Shown here in pieces: positions 51,751 through 61,158 of a stretch of DNA of 64,000 nt (positions are counted from its first letter, which is position 1; each line of letters opens with the position of its first letter). A model generated the notes under the pieces. That model saw only the letters and a program-made list of their open reading frames with translations, searched no databases and had not been told where the DNA came from. The position numbers were made by a program, and so were the translations under genes. The stretch lies in NCBI RefSeq assembly GCF_000282655.1, contig NZ_AKIV01000060.1, positions 84,166-148,165 of the forward strand, read 5' to 3'. Source of the stretch: Polaromonas sp. CF318 (lineage in GTDB: Bacteria; Pseudomonadota; Gammaproteobacteria; Burkholderiales; Burkholderiaceae_C).

Positions 51751-53040
51751 ATGACCCGTTCATCCCTTCCCGGCCATCCGCATTTCGCCTACCGCGAGGG
51801 CGAGCTCTTTGTTGAAAACCTCAGCCTGCGCGAGCTCGCCGCCGCACACGGCACACCGCTATTCGTTTATTCCAAGGCCGCCATGCTGTCGGCACTGGCC
51901 GCCTACCAGCGCGGCTTTGCCGGCCGCGATGCGCAGATCTGCTATGCCATGAAAGCCAATTCCTCGCTGGGCGTGCTGCAGGTGTTCGCCCGCGCCGGCT
52001 GCGGCTTCGACATCGTCTCGGGCGGCGAGCTGGACCGCGTGCTGGCCGCCGGCGGCGAAGCCGGCAAAATCATTTTCTCGGGCGTGGGCAAAACCCGCGC
52101 CGAGATGCGCCAGGCGCTGGCCGCCGGCATAGGCTGCTTCAACGTCGAGAGCGAAGCCGAGCTGGACGTGCTGTCCGAGGTGGCGCTGGCCCAGGGCCTG
52201 CGCGCGCCCGTCAGCATACGCGTCAACCCCAATGTGGACCCCAAGACCCACCCCTATATTTCCACCGGCCTGAAGGACAACAAGTTCGGCGTGGCGCACG
52301 AAGAGGCGCTGCGCATCTACCGGCATGCGGCTTCGCTCAAGGGCCTGCGCGTCGTCGGCATCGACTGCCATATCGGCTCGCAGATCACCGAGGCCACGCC
52401 CTACCTCGACGCCATGGACCGGGTGCTGGACCTGGTGGCCTCCATCGAAGCCGCCGGCATCCCGCTGGAGCACATCGATTTCGGCGGCGGCCTGGGCATC
52501 AACTACAACAACGACACCCCGCCCGAGGCCGATGCCTTGTGGCAGCAGTTGCTGGCCCGGCTCGACGCGCGCGGCTACGGCGGCAAGAAGCTCATGATTG
52601 AACCCGGCCGTTCGCTGGTCGGCAATGCCGGCGTGTGCCTGACGCAAGTGCTTTACGTCAAACCCGGCGAGCATAAGAATTTCTGCATCATCGACGCGGC
52701 CATGAATGACCTGCCGCGCCCCGCCATGTACCAGGCTTTCCACGCCATCGTCCCGCTATCGGCTGCCGCCGCCCAAGGCGCATCCGAAATGACTTATGAC
52801 GTGGTCGGGCCGGTCTGCGAAAGCGGCGACTGGATAGGCCGGGACCGCACGCTCGCCGTGGCGGCGGGCGACTCGCTGGCCGTGATGTCGGCCGGCGCCT
52901 ACTGCATGAGCATGGCCAGCAACTACAACACGCGCGGCCGCGCGGCTGAAGTGCTGGTGGATGGCGACAAGGCGCACCTGATACGCCGGCGGGAAAGCGC
53001 GCAAGACCAGATGCGGCAGGAACAGCTGGTGGCAGGCTGA
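51751..53040 (+). CDS. lysA: Diaminopimelate decarboxylase
   Basis: Last step of lysine synthesis: decarboxylates meso-DAP; 429 residues, PLP dependent. PLP lysine Lys68 in CYAMKANSSLGVL, GFDIVSGGELDRVL, HIGSQITE, GGGLGINY, EPGRSLVGNAG and the C-terminal active-site Cys in VGPVCESGDWIG are present. A 161-bp leader separates it from lptM. Nothing clear is seen in that leader and no lysine riboswitch was recognised. Convergent with msrQ. Confidence 0.97.
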   Translation: MTRSSLPGHPHFAYREGELFVENLSLRELAAAHGTPLFVYSKAAMLSALAAYQRGFAGRDAQICYAMKANSSLGVLQVFARAGCGFDIVSGGELDRVLAAGGEAGKIIFSGVGKTRAEMRQALAAGIGCFNVESEAELDVLSEVALAQGLRAPVSIRVNPNVDPKTHPYISTGLKDNKFGVAHEEALRIYRHAASLKGLRVVGIDCHIGSQITEATPYLDAMDRVLDLVASIEAAGIPLEHIDFGGGLGINYNNDTPPEADALWQQLLARLDARGYGGKKLMIEPGRSLVGNAGVCLTQVLYVKPGEHKNFCIIDAAMNDLPRPAMYQAFHAIVPLSAAAAQGASEMTYDVVGPVCESGDWIGRDRTLAVAAGDSLAVMSAGAYCMSMASNYNTRGRAAEVLVDGDKAHLIRRRESAQDQMRQEQLVAG

Positions 53041-53065
53041 AGGACGGCGGTTACGGCGGCTGTCG

Positions 53066-53725
53066 TCAGGACAGCTTGCCGCGTACGCCGTAGGCCGGCT
53101 GCGGCTTCTTTTTCCTGAGGAATTGCTGCACGCGCCAGCCCAGCAGCACGGCAATGATCGCGGCGTACACAAACACCTCGGCGAAATTGTTCTTGCCCGC
53201 GCGCATCCAGAAAAAATGCAGCAGTCCCAGGCCGGCGATCAGGTAAACCAGCTTGTGCAGCCACTGCCAGCGCCTGGCGCCCATGGCCTTGATCGCGGCA
53301 TTAAATGACGTGGCCGCCAACGGGGTCAGCAGCACAAAGGCCGAAAAGCCCACCAGGATGAAAGGCCGCTTGGCGATGTCCTTGGCGATATCGGCAAAGT
53401 CAAAGCCCATGTCAAACCAGCTGTAGCTCAGCAGGTGAACGACCACATAGAAGTACGCGAACAGCCCCAGCATGCGCCTGAAACGCGCCAGCGCCGGCGT
53501 GCCGCTGATGACCCGAAGCGGCGTGACCGCCAGGACTATGCAGATAAATCGCAGCGTCCAGTCGCCGGTGGCGCGTATCAGCGCTTCGGCCGGGTTGGCA
53601 CCCAGCTGGTTGCTGAAGGCGCCGTAGAACAGCCAGGCAAAAGGCAACAGGCAGGCGACGAAGAGGATGGGTTTTGCGGCAGGATGCAGCAACCATTTTT
53701 GCCGCGCCGCCAGCAGGGTGGCCAT
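53066..53725 (-). CDS. msrQ: MsrQ, heme membrane subunit of methionine sulfoxide reductase
   Basis: Six-helix heme b protein that passes quinol electrons to MsrP for repair of oxidised periplasmic proteins; 219 residues. Typical features: NPAEALIRATGDWTLRFICIVLAVTPLR, RMLGLFAYFYVVVHLLSYSWFD and WQWLHKLVYLIAGLGLLHFFWMRAGKNN, with heme-ligand histidines in those helices. It overlaps the msrP stop by one base (TGATG). Confidence 0.95.
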   Translation of the reverse strand: MATLLAARQKWLLHPAAKPILFVACLLPFAWLFYGAFSNQLGANPAEALIRATGDWTLRFICIVLAVTPLRVISGTPALARFRRMLGLFAYFYVVVHLLSYSWFDMGFDFADIAKDIAKRPFILVGFSAFVLLTPLAATSFNAAIKAMGARRWQWLHKLVYLIAGLGLLHFFWMRAGKNNFAEVFVYAAIIAVLLGWRVQQFLRKKKPQPAYGVRGKLS

Positions 53726-54723
53726 CAGAAGTTCTTCTTGAGGTCCATGCCCGCGTAGAGCTGGCCCACCTGGGCTTCATAGCCGTTGAACATGAGTGTT
53801 TTGCGCTTCTTGGCGAACAGGCCGTCTTCACCGATGCGGCGTTCGGTGGCCTGGCTCCAGCGCGGGTGGTCGACATCCGGATTCACGTTCGAATAAAAGC
53901 CGTACTCCTGCGCCGCGGCCTTGTTCCAGGCCGTGCGCGGCTCCTTGTCGGTGAAGCGGATCTTGACGATGCTTTTGCCGCTCTTGAAGCCGTACTTCCA
54001 GGGCAGCACCATGCGCACCGGCGCGCCGTTCTGATTGGGCAGCACTTCGCCGTACATGCCGAAAGCCAGCAAGGCCAGCGGGTGCATGGCCTCGTCCATG
54101 CGCAGGGCTTCCACATAAGGCCAGTCCAGCACGCGCGAGCCCACAAAAGGCATGGTCTTGGGATCGGCCAGGGTGATGAACTCGACGTATTTGGCACTGC
54201 CGAGCGGCTCCACCTTCTTGATCAGTTCGGACAATGAATAGCCGACCCAGGGAATCACCATGGACCAGCCCTCCACGCAACGCAGGCGGTAAATACGTTC
54301 TTCCTGCGGGGCCAGCTTGATGAGGTCTTCCAGCATGAAGGTCTTGGGCTGCTTGACCAGGCCCTCGACGGCCACCGACCAGGGTTTGGTAACCAGCGTA
54401 TGGGCGTTCCTGGCCGGGTCGGCCTTGTCGGTGCCGAACTCGTAGTAATTGTTGTAGCTGGAGGCGTCTTTGTAATCGGTGATTTTTTCCAGGGTCACAG
54501 CGCCGGCCACTGCCGATTTGCCGCCGGGCAGGGCTGCGAGCTTGCCGGGTTTTTGCACCGTCTGCGCCATTGCCTGGCGCCCCGCCCAGCCGGCCATGGC
54601 CGCGCCCGCGGCGCCCGTGGCCATGAGCTTGATCAGGTCGCGGCGGCCGTGGTAGATGCCCTGCGGCGTGATCTCGCTGGGAACAGGGTGGTCGAAGCCG
54701 CTGGCGTGGGTTTTGATGAGCAT
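53725..54723 (-). CDS. msrP: MsrP, molybdopterin methionine sulfoxide reductase
   Basis: Periplasmic Mo-cofactor enzyme that reduces protein methionine sulfoxide; 332 residues. A Tat signal ([20 protein letters not shown]) and the molybdenum-ligand Cys149 in [18 protein letters not shown] are seen, along with [13 protein letters not shown]. Export depends on the Tat system encoded elsewhere in the window. A 95-bp gap separates it from the upstream ccsB gene. It probably forms a two-gene operon with msrQ. Confidence 0.96.
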   Translation of the reverse strand: MLIKTHASGFDHPVPSEITPQGIYHGRRDLIKLMATGAAGAAMAGWAGRQAMAQTVQKPGKLAALPGGKSAVAGAVTLEKITDYKDASSYNNYYEFGTDKADPARNAHTLVTKPWSVAVEGLVKQPKTFMLEDLIKLAPQEERIYRLRCVEGWSMVIPWVGYSLSELIKKVEPLGSAKYVEFITLADPKTMPFVGSRVLDWPYVEALRMDEAMHPLALLAFGMYGEVLPNQNGAPVRMVLPWKYGFKSGKSIVKIRFTDKEPRTAWNKAAAQEYGFYSNVNPDVDHPRWSQATERRIGEDGLFAKKRKTLMFNGYEAQVGQLYAGMDLKKNF

Positions 54724-54818
54724 GGGGGCGTCCTTGATAAATCCGTTATGGCTTAGTCTGAATACGCGTCAGGTTCTTACACGGATTCAGCCGGGCTTTC
54801 AGAAAGACCCCCGGCCGG

Positions 54819-56195
54819 CTACAAGGTTCCGTAGCTGTGCAGGCCCGAGAGGAACATATTGACACCCAGGAAAGCAAACGAGGTGACGGCCAGCCCCACC
54901 AGGGCCCACCAGGCGGCAACTGTGCCGCGCAAGCCCTTCATGAGCCGCATGTGCAGCCAGGCCGCGTAGTTGAGCCAGACGATCAGCGCCCAGGTTTCCT
55001 TGGGGTCCCAGCTCCAGTAGCCGCCCCAGGCCTCGGCGGCCCACAGCGCGCCCAGCACCGTGGCAATGGTGAAGAAAGCAAAGCCGACGGCAATCGCTTT
55101 GTACATCACGTCGTCCAGCACTTCAAAGCTGGGCAGGCGCGCGGCGATGCGCTTGCGGCCCAGCAGGATGCCGGCGGCAATCAGCCCCGACACCGCCAGG
55201 TAACCGACCCAGTAGTAGCTGCCGCCCACTTCGGCCGGCGACTTGCTGCGAAACACAATGGGCACAAAACACAGCACCACGCCCAGCAGCCACAGTGGCG
55301 TGAGCCGGTGCCAGCGCGTTTCATCGGCCTGCTGCTTGATCAGGTAGGACAGCGACACCATGGCGGCCAGCGAGAACATGCCGTAGCCGATGAAATTGGC
55401 CGGCACGTGCAGCTTCATCCACCAGCTTTTGAGGGCGGGTACCAGCGGCTGGATTTCATGGGCTTCGCGCACCACGGTGTACCAGAGCAGAAAGCCGACC
55501 GCGGCGCTGACCACCAGCATCACGAAGGCGCCCAATGCGCGCGTGTTGTACTGCGATTCAAAGTAGAGGTAGAAGGCCGCCGTCATCCAGCAAAACAGCA
55601 CGAAGACTTCATACAGGTTGCTCACGGGAATGTGGCCGACGTCGGCGCCTATCAGGTAGCTCTCATACCAGCGCACCAGCGTGCCGATCAGCGCCATGCC
55701 CACGGCAACCCAGGCGATTTTGGAGCCCAGGGATTCCAGCGTGCTGCTCTGGCCCTTGGCAAACATCCCCAGCCAGTAAAAAATCGTGCTCATGAAAAAC
55801 AGCACACTCATCCACAGAATGGCCGACTGACTGGAGAGAAAGTACTTGAGCCAGAACACCTGGTCGGCCCGCGCCAGATCACCCTGGTAGGACGCAATGC
55901 CCAGCAGGGCGAAGGCGCTCACCACCACCATGAGCACCCGCAGCGGCCGCCAGAACCAGCCCATCGCGATGGCCGCCGGAATGGCCGCCAGCAGGATGCC
56001 CTTTTCATAGACGTCCATGAAAGCGCCGTAGCGCGCGAAGGCGTAGAGAAAGCCGCCGGCGACCAGCGCGGCGAACACCCAGTCCAGCACATTGCGCCGG
56101 GCGAAGTAGCCTTCGTTGAGGCTTAGCGCGGTGTCGCCGCCGGCCTTCAGCGTGGTGGTGTTCACCGCCGTGGTGTTGATGGTGGAGGTATTCAT
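54819..56195 (-). CDS. ccsB: Cytochrome c biogenesis protein CcsB (CcsA/ResC type)
   Basis: Heme-handling subunit of the System II cytochrome c synthase; 458 residues with about eight or more helices. The WWD-type heme motif GALWAAEAWGGYWSWDPKETWALIVWL is present, with conserved histidines in MKLHVPANFIGYGMFS and NYAAWLHMRL. It overlaps the resB gene by 4 bp. System II here serves cytochromes c1 and c4 encoded in this window. Confidence 0.94.
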   Translation of the reverse strand: MNTSTINTTAVNTTTLKAGGDTALSLNEGYFARRNVLDWVFAALVAGGFLYAFARYGAFMDVYEKGILLAAIPAAIAMGWFWRPLRVLMVVVSAFALLGIASYQGDLARADQVFWLKYFLSSQSAILWMSVLFFMSTIFYWLGMFAKGQSSTLESLGSKIAWVAVGMALIGTLVRWYESYLIGADVGHIPVSNLYEVFVLFCWMTAAFYLYFESQYNTRALGAFVMLVVSAAVGFLLWYTVVREAHEIQPLVPALKSWWMKLHVPANFIGYGMFSLAAMVSLSYLIKQQADETRWHRLTPLWLLGVVLCFVPIVFRSKSPAEVGGSYYWVGYLAVSGLIAAGILLGRKRIAARLPSFEVLDDVMYKAIAVGFAFFTIATVLGALWAAEAWGGYWSWDPKETWALIVWLNYAAWLHMRLMKGLRGTVAAWWALVGLAVTSFAFLGVNMFLSGLHSYGTL

Positions 56196-58390
56196 AGAGG
56201 CGCCTGCAACAGTTTCGTTTTCAACATCTCGAACTCCTTGTCGCCATCCAGCGTTTTGCGGTTGGTGGACAAGGCCATGGTGGCCTGGCTGCTTGAAGCC
56301 GATTCTGGCATTGAACCCGCGGCATTACCACCCTCACCCCGGCCGCCCGGCGCCAGCCAGACCCAGACGCGGCGTTCACGCACATAGAGCATGGCGAACA
56401 CGCCGAGGATGAGCAAGGCACAGCCCAGGTACACAATGGTTTTGCCCGGGGCGCGCGCCACCTGGAACACACTGGCCTGGACCTGGGTGAAATCCTTGAG
56501 CTCAAACGCCATGGGCGCGGGGTAAAAATGCGCGTCCGACAGGCTCAGCACCATCTGCGACATAAAGCCCAGGGTTTTCTCGTCCTGCGCCATGGGCTTG
56601 AGCCCGGCCTGCTCGCGTGTCATCTGCGCCAGCTCGAACAGCGCGCCATTGAGGATGCGCACCAGCACCTCGCCGGCGCGGTTACGCTCGGCCTCGGGCA
56701 CGTTGGCCTCCATGAAGTCGGAAATCGCCTGCAGGCCCGCCGTGGTCTTTCCATTGCCGTTGACGGCATCGGAGCCGCTGCCGGCAAACAGCGCCAGCGC
56801 GCGCGAGGCCGAGGCCGCGAGCTGCTGTGCCAGTTCGGGCCGGTCGCGGCCTATGGCCTGGCTGGCATAACGCCTGACGGCCAGCTCGCGCTGGGCCGGG
56901 TTGGCCAGCGCGGCGCGCAGGCGCAAAAAGGTGTCCATGCCGCCTTCGGCATCAACCGGAATGCGCAAGTACTGGAAGGGAGCCGAGGGCGTTTCGCGCA
57001 CACCCAGCAGGTAAACCGCCGGGCTGTTTTCGCCGGGATCGGTCTTGACAGGCAGCATGTAGTTGTGGAATTCGCGGGCCTGGCCGGCGGAGTCGCGCAG
57101 CTTGTAGCTCACGCTGGGCCCGACGTTGCGCAGTTCTTTTTGCGTGACTGTCTTGTTGGCCGCGCCCAGGCGCGAGTCGATGGCCTGGTGCAGGTCGACC
57201 TTGCGCACGTCGGCGCCCGAGCCGCCCATGCTGCCGCCCGAGGCGAAGTTTTCCACGTTGATGACACGCAGCGCGGTGTACTCGAGCGTCAGTTTTTCGG
57301 CGCCCTCGCCCTGGCCGTTGCTCAGGCTGCTGGTGCCGCCTATCGTGCCCTGGATTTCAAAGGGCTTGGTGGCCGCCGCCATGGGAATGGCCTTGAGCGT
57401 GACGCTGGAGCCGCCGTCGTCAAAGCTGGACTGGTAAATCTCGATGCCCCTGTGGCGGGCCGGGTGGTTGACTTCCACGCGCGCCGGAATCTTCTCGCCG
57501 GTTTCCTTGTCGTGAATGATGATGTCGCTGGCGAACAGCTTGGGCATGCCGGTCGAGTAGTACTCGACGATGAATTTTTTCAGCTCGATGGAAAACGGCA
57601 GCTCCTGCAGCAGCACGCCGCCGGGCTGGTTCAGGATGGCGGTGCCGGACTGGGTGCCCTCGGCCACCAGCAGGTTAGCGCGAAAGGTCGGGTTGCTGTC
57701 GCTCAGGCGATACTGCGCCGGCACGTCGGCGATCAGGCCGCCGCCGGTATAGATGGACTTTCCGTTGAGCCACATCTGCGCGCGCACGATCATGTCGCCG
57801 TCCAGCAGGCCGCCCACGCACACCAGCACGATGGCGCTGTGCGCCGCGATGTAGCCGAGCTTGTTGGCCGCGCCCTTCTTGGCGGCCACCATCCAGCCGC
57901 CACCTTCGGGCGTCTGGCGTTGCTGCAGCTTGACCTTCCAGCCGCTTTGCACCAGCGTCTGGCCGATGCGGCGCGCGGCGGCCTCGGGCGCTTCGGCCAG
58001 CGCGGCCTCGGCACGATGGCCGAAGGCCTTGAGGCTTTGCTCGCGGACGTTCTCCTTGAGCTGGCTCAAGTCCGCCAGGATTTTGGGCGTGTTGCGCGCG
58101 ATGCACAACGAGGTGGAGATCACCAGGAAGGCCAGGATCAGCAAAAACCACCAGGCGCTGTAGACCGTGTTCAGGCTCAGCAGGCTGAAAGCCTGCGCCC
58201 AGAACGGGCCGAATTGGTTCACATAATTGCCCAGCGGCTCCGCCTGCTTGAGCACCGTGCCGATGATGGACGCGATGCAGATCACCGTCAGCAGCGAAAT
58301 GGAAAACCGCATGGACGACAACAGTTCCACCGACGCCCGCAAGCTGCGGGAGCCCCAATTGACCTTCATACCCTGGGTGGAAACTGTCAT
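56192..58390 (-). CDS. resB: Cytochrome c biogenesis protein ResB/Ccs1
   Basis: Partner of CcsB in System II; 732 residues. N-terminal helices (SVELLSSMRFSISLLTVICIASIIGTVLKQ, FWAQAFSLLSLNTVYSAWWFLLILAFLVISTSLCIAR), a large periplasmic domain, and a C-terminal helix (GKTIVYLGCALLILGVFAMLYV). The family pattern of a first-helix MRFSISLLT segment and NTVYSAWWF is clear. Start ATG at 58388-58390; MKVNWGS seven codons on is an alternative. Two tandem hairpins lie upstream towards cytochrome c4. Confidence 0.93.
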   Translation of the reverse strand: MTVSTQGMKVNWGSRSLRASVELLSSMRFSISLLTVICIASIIGTVLKQAEPLGNYVNQFGPFWAQAFSLLSLNTVYSAWWFLLILAFLVISTSLCIARNTPKILADLSQLKENVREQSLKAFGHRAEAALAEAPEAAARRIGQTLVQSGWKVKLQQRQTPEGGGWMVAAKKGAANKLGYIAAHSAIVLVCVGGLLDGDMIVRAQMWLNGKSIYTGGGLIADVPAQYRLSDSNPTFRANLLVAEGTQSGTAILNQPGGVLLQELPFSIELKKFIVEYYSTGMPKLFASDIIIHDKETGEKIPARVEVNHPARHRGIEIYQSSFDDGGSSVTLKAIPMAAATKPFEIQGTIGGTSSLSNGQGEGAEKLTLEYTALRVINVENFASGGSMGGSGADVRKVDLHQAIDSRLGAANKTVTQKELRNVGPSVSYKLRDSAGQAREFHNYMLPVKTDPGENSPAVYLLGVRETPSAPFQYLRIPVDAEGGMDTFLRLRAALANPAQRELAVRRYASQAIGRDRPELAQQLAASASRALALFAGSGSDAVNGNGKTTAGLQAISDFMEANVPEAERNRAGEVLVRILNGALFELAQMTREQAGLKPMAQDEKTLGFMSQMVLSLSDAHFYPAPMAFELKDFTQVQASVFQVARAPGKTIVYLGCALLILGVFAMLYVRERRVWVWLAPGGRGEGGNAAGSMPESASSSQATMALSTNRKTLDGDKEFEMLKTKLLQAPL

Positions 58391-58441
58391 GCTTTAAGTG
58401 GAACCGGATCGGCTGGCGGCAGCCGGCAAGGGAAAAAGAAA

Positions 58442-58472
58442 AAGGCGGGCCTTCATCAGAAAGACCCGCCTT
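58442..58472 (-). terminator. Second hairpin between cytochrome c4 and resB
   Basis: 8-bp stem AAGGCGGG/CCCGCCTT (58442-58449, 58465-58472) followed on the minus strand by TTTCTTTTTCCC. It has the form of an intrinsic terminator but sits only about 50 bp before the resB start, so it may be a leader attenuator. Its arms are also complementary to those of the hairpin at 58541-58556. Confidence 0.6.
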
Positions 58473-58533
58473 GGTGTGATTGGTTTTAGCGGCTTGGGTT
58501 CAATACTGCAGTCGGCCTGCGTGTATTTTCGGC

Positions 58534-58556
58534 AAAAAAACCCGCCTCCAGGCGGG
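58534..58556 (-). terminator. Rho-independent terminator after cytochrome c4
   Basis: 6-bp stem CCCGCC/GGCGGG (58541-58546, 58551-58556; extended by a G-C pair) with a 4-nt loop, followed on the minus strand by seven Ts (58534-58540). It begins 8 bp after the cytochrome c4 stop codon. Confidence 0.88.
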
Positions 58557-58563
58557 CAGCGGC

Positions 58564-59238
58564 TTAGCGCAAGCCGGCAATGTAGTCAGCCAAAGCACGG
58601 ATTTCGCGGTCGTTGAGCTTGGCGGCGACCTGGGTCATGGGGATGCTGTTCTTGCGGCTGCCGTCACGGAAAGCCGTCAGTTGCGTCACGGTGTAGTCGG
58701 AATGCTGGCCGCTCAGGCGCGGGTACTGGGAAGGAATGCCGGCGCCGGTCGGGCTGTGGCAGCCCGCGCAGGCGGCGATCTGGCGGTCCTGCACGCCGCC
58801 GCGGTAGATGCGCTCACCGAGGGCGACCAGCTCCTTGTCCTTGGCAAAGCCGGTTTTGGCTTTTTTCGAGGTGGCCCAGTAGGCAATGTTTTTCATGTCA
58901 TCGTCGGAGAGCGCCGAGGCGAAGCCCTGCATGATGGGGTTTTTGCGCTTGCCGGATTTGAACTCCTGCAGCTGCTTGACCAGGTATTCGGGGTGCTGCT
59001 GCGCCAGCTTGGGGTTGGCCGGCGTGCCGGAATTGCCGTCGGCGCCGTGGCAGCTCGCGCACACGGCGGTGAAGCTGGCCTCGCCCTTGACCAGATCGGG
59101 TTTGGCAACCTTGGCCGGAGCCGCTGCGGCGGCCGGGGCGGCATCGTGCGCGGGTGCGGCTGCTTCGCCGGCGGCGAAGGACGATACGGCGGGCACGGCC
59201 AGCAAAGCGGCCAGGAGGGAAGTAACGAACAGCTTCAT
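58564..59238 (-). CDS. Diheme cytochrome c4
   Basis: Periplasmic two-heme electron carrier, 224 residues. A Sec signal (MKLFVTSLLAALLAVPAVSSFA) and an Ala/Pro-rich linker are followed by two homologous domains with heme sites CASCH (Cys60, Cys63, His64) and CAGCH (Cys157, Cys160, His161). Axial Met candidates are IMQGFASAL and SIPMTQVA. It probably links the bc1 complex to a terminal oxidase. It is upstream of the resB-ccsB genes that attach its hemes. ATG at 59236-59238 chosen over an upstream in-frame start. Confidence 0.94.
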   Translation of the reverse strand: MKLFVTSLLAALLAVPAVSSFAAGEAAAPAHDAAPAAAAAPAKVAKPDLVKGEASFTAVCASCHGADGNSGTPANPKLAQQHPEYLVKQLQEFKSGKRKNPIMQGFASALSDDDMKNIAYWATSKKAKTGFAKDKELVALGERIYRGGVQDRQIAACAGCHSPTGAGIPSQYPRLSGQHSDYTVTQLTAFRDGSRKNSIPMTQVAAKLNDREIRALADYIAGLR

Positions 59239-59449
59239 ATCGGGGGTTTTAATTGGTTGGCGCACAAAACGTATAACTTTCTGATTTTACAATGGCTTCA
59301 GGGCACCCCCGATTATTCGGGGTCTTGCCGCGGCAAGCCGCCAGGAGCTCCCTGCCGGTTGACGGCCTCCCAAGCCCCGCCCACAGGGGCTTTGGCCCCT
59401 TTCAACGCATGCCGCCGGCATGCAAACGACCTTCAGGGACCGCCCGACC

Positions 59450-60184
59450 ATGACCTCCGCACCGCCGCCCAAACAAGCTCCCGCCGCACCCGGCGCCCCC
59501 GATCCCAAGATCGCCATGGGCTGGCTGCACACGGCCAAGTTCCTCACCACCGCGCCCGAACTCAAGCACCTGCCGCGCGTCGACGTGCCCGAAATCGCTT
59601 TCGTGGGCCGCTCCAATGCCGGCAAATCCACCTGCATCAACACGCTGACGCAGCAGCACAGGCTGGCTTTTGCCTCCAAGACGCCCGGGCGCACGCAAAG
59701 CATCAACCTGTTCAGCCTGGGCAAACAGGGCGTGATGGACGCGGTGCTGGCCGACCTGCCGGGCTACGGCTATGCGGCAGTGCCCAAGGAGGCCAAATAC
59801 CGCTGGCAGCAGGTGATGGGCAACTATTTGCAGACACGCGACAACCTGAAAGCCGTGGTGCTGCTGTGCGACCCGCGTCTGGGCCTGACCGAGCTCGACG
59901 AAATCCTGCTCGACGTGATCCGTCCGCGCGTCGAAGAAGGCCTGAAATTCCTGGTGCTGCTGACCAAATCGGACAAGCTCAACAAGACCGAGGCGGCCAA
60001 GGCGCTGTCCATTGTGCGACTGCAGGCCGGCGGCGGAGACGTCAAACTCTTTTCTTCGCTGAAGCGCCAGGGCGTTGAGGAAGTCGCCCAGCATTTGTGG
60101 GACTGGGCGCATCCGGCTGAAAATGAAAAGCCGGGCAAGCCCGCCAAGGGTGCGCCCGACGACTTGCCTGAAATCAACGATTGA
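59450..60184 (+). CDS. engB: Ribosome-assembly GTPase EngB/YsxC (YihA)
   Basis: Essential GTPase for large ribosomal subunit assembly; 244 residues. G1 GRSNAGKS (53-60), G2 region TPGRTQ, G3 DLPGYG and G4 TKSD are intact. N- and C-terminal Pro/Lys-rich extensions make it longer than E. coli YihA. I chose ATG at 59450; ATG at 59420 would add ten residues. It is divergent from cytochrome c4. TACAAT at 59288-59293 is a possible -10 box. Confidence 0.94.
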   Translation: MTSAPPPKQAPAAPGAPDPKIAMGWLHTAKFLTTAPELKHLPRVDVPEIAFVGRSNAGKSTCINTLTQQHRLAFASKTPGRTQSINLFSLGKQGVMDAVLADLPGYGYAAVPKEAKYRWQQVMGNYLQTRDNLKAVVLLCDPRLGLTELDEILLDVIRPRVEEGLKFLVLLTKSDKLNKTEAAKALSIVRLQAGGGDVKLFSSLKRQGVEEVAQHLWDWAHPAENEKPGKPAKGAPDDLPEIND

Positions 60185-60225
60185 GGACGGGCGGCGCTTT
60201 CAGTCCTAGCCAGAAAGCGAACGCC

Positions 60226-61137
60226 ATGATTGAAACCCGTTTGCAGGCCCTGCCCCACGGCATCAGCCTGTCCTGCCGCACCAGCGGTGCCAAAGGCCGG
60301 CCCGTGCTGATGTTTCTGCACGGTTTTCCCGAAGCGGCTTTTGTCTGGGACGGCCTGCTTGAACACTTTGCCCGGCCTGAAAACGGCGGCTTTCGCTGCA
60401 TCGCACCCAACCTGCGCGGCTTTGAACAATCCAGCGCACCCGCCGAGGCCGCGGCCTACCGGCCCAAGCATCTGGTGCAGGACATCGCGGCTCTGATCAC
60501 GCTGGAGGGCGGACGGCTTGAATGTTTGATTGCCCACGACTGGGGCGGCGCCGTGGCCTGGAACCTGGCCGCAGGCCATCCGGCCCTGATGAAAAAACTG
60601 GCCATCATCAACTCACCCCACCCCGGCACTTTTTTGCGCGAGCTGCAGCATTCGCCGGCGCAGCAGGCCGCCAGTGCCTATATGAATTTCCTGATCCGCC
60701 CCGACGCAGAAGCACTGCTGGCCGAGGACGACTTTCGCCGCCTCTGGGAGTTTTTCACCCACATGGGCGCGGCCGACGGCCCGCACGCCTGGCTCACCGA
60801 TGCGCTGCGCGAACAATACCGCGATGTCTGGCGCCGGGGACTGACCGGGCCCTGCAACTACTACCGCGCCTCGCCGCTGCGCCCTCCCCGGCCCGGCCCG
60901 CCGCACAACGACCCGGCCGCGGCGGCCGTGACGATTCCTCGCGAGATGCTGGAAATCCATCTTCCCACCCTGGTGCTCTGGGCCATGGACGACATCGCCC
61001 TGCCGGCGGCCCTGCTGGACGGCTTGCAGGACTATGTGCCGCAGATGGCGTTGCAGCGCATCGCGGGGGCGACCCATTGGATAGTCCATGAGCAGCCGGC
61101 CTTGGTGGCGGCATACCTGCGGGATTTTTTACGCTAA
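60226..61137 (+). CDS. Alpha/beta hydrolase, epoxide-hydrolase-like
   Basis: A 303-residue alpha/beta hydrolase with the epoxide hydrolase/haloalkane dehalogenase pattern: HGFPE oxyanion motif (about 32-36), an Asp nucleophile in HDWGGAVAW (Asp105) rather than Ser, a cap domain (about 130-220), a likely acid in AMDDIALP and catalytic His in GATHWIVHEQP. The Asp favours epoxide hydrolase or dehalogenase chemistry over esterase. The substrate is unknown. It starts 41 bp after engB; an in-frame TTG at 60181 is disfavoured. Confidence 0.87.
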   Translation: MIETRLQALPHGISLSCRTSGAKGRPVLMFLHGFPEAAFVWDGLLEHFARPENGGFRCIAPNLRGFEQSSAPAEAAAYRPKHLVQDIAALITLEGGRLECLIAHDWGGAVAWNLAAGHPALMKKLAIINSPHPGTFLRELQHSPAQQAASAYMNFLIRPDAEALLAEDDFRRLWEFFTHMGAADGPHAWLTDALREQYRDVWRRGLTGPCNYYRASPLRPPRPGPPHNDPAAAAVTIPREMLEIHLPTLVLWAMDDIALPAALLDGLQDYVPQMALQRIAGATHWIVHEQPALVAAYLRDFLR

Positions 61138-61158
61138 CGGCCGCAGGCCTGCGCCAGC

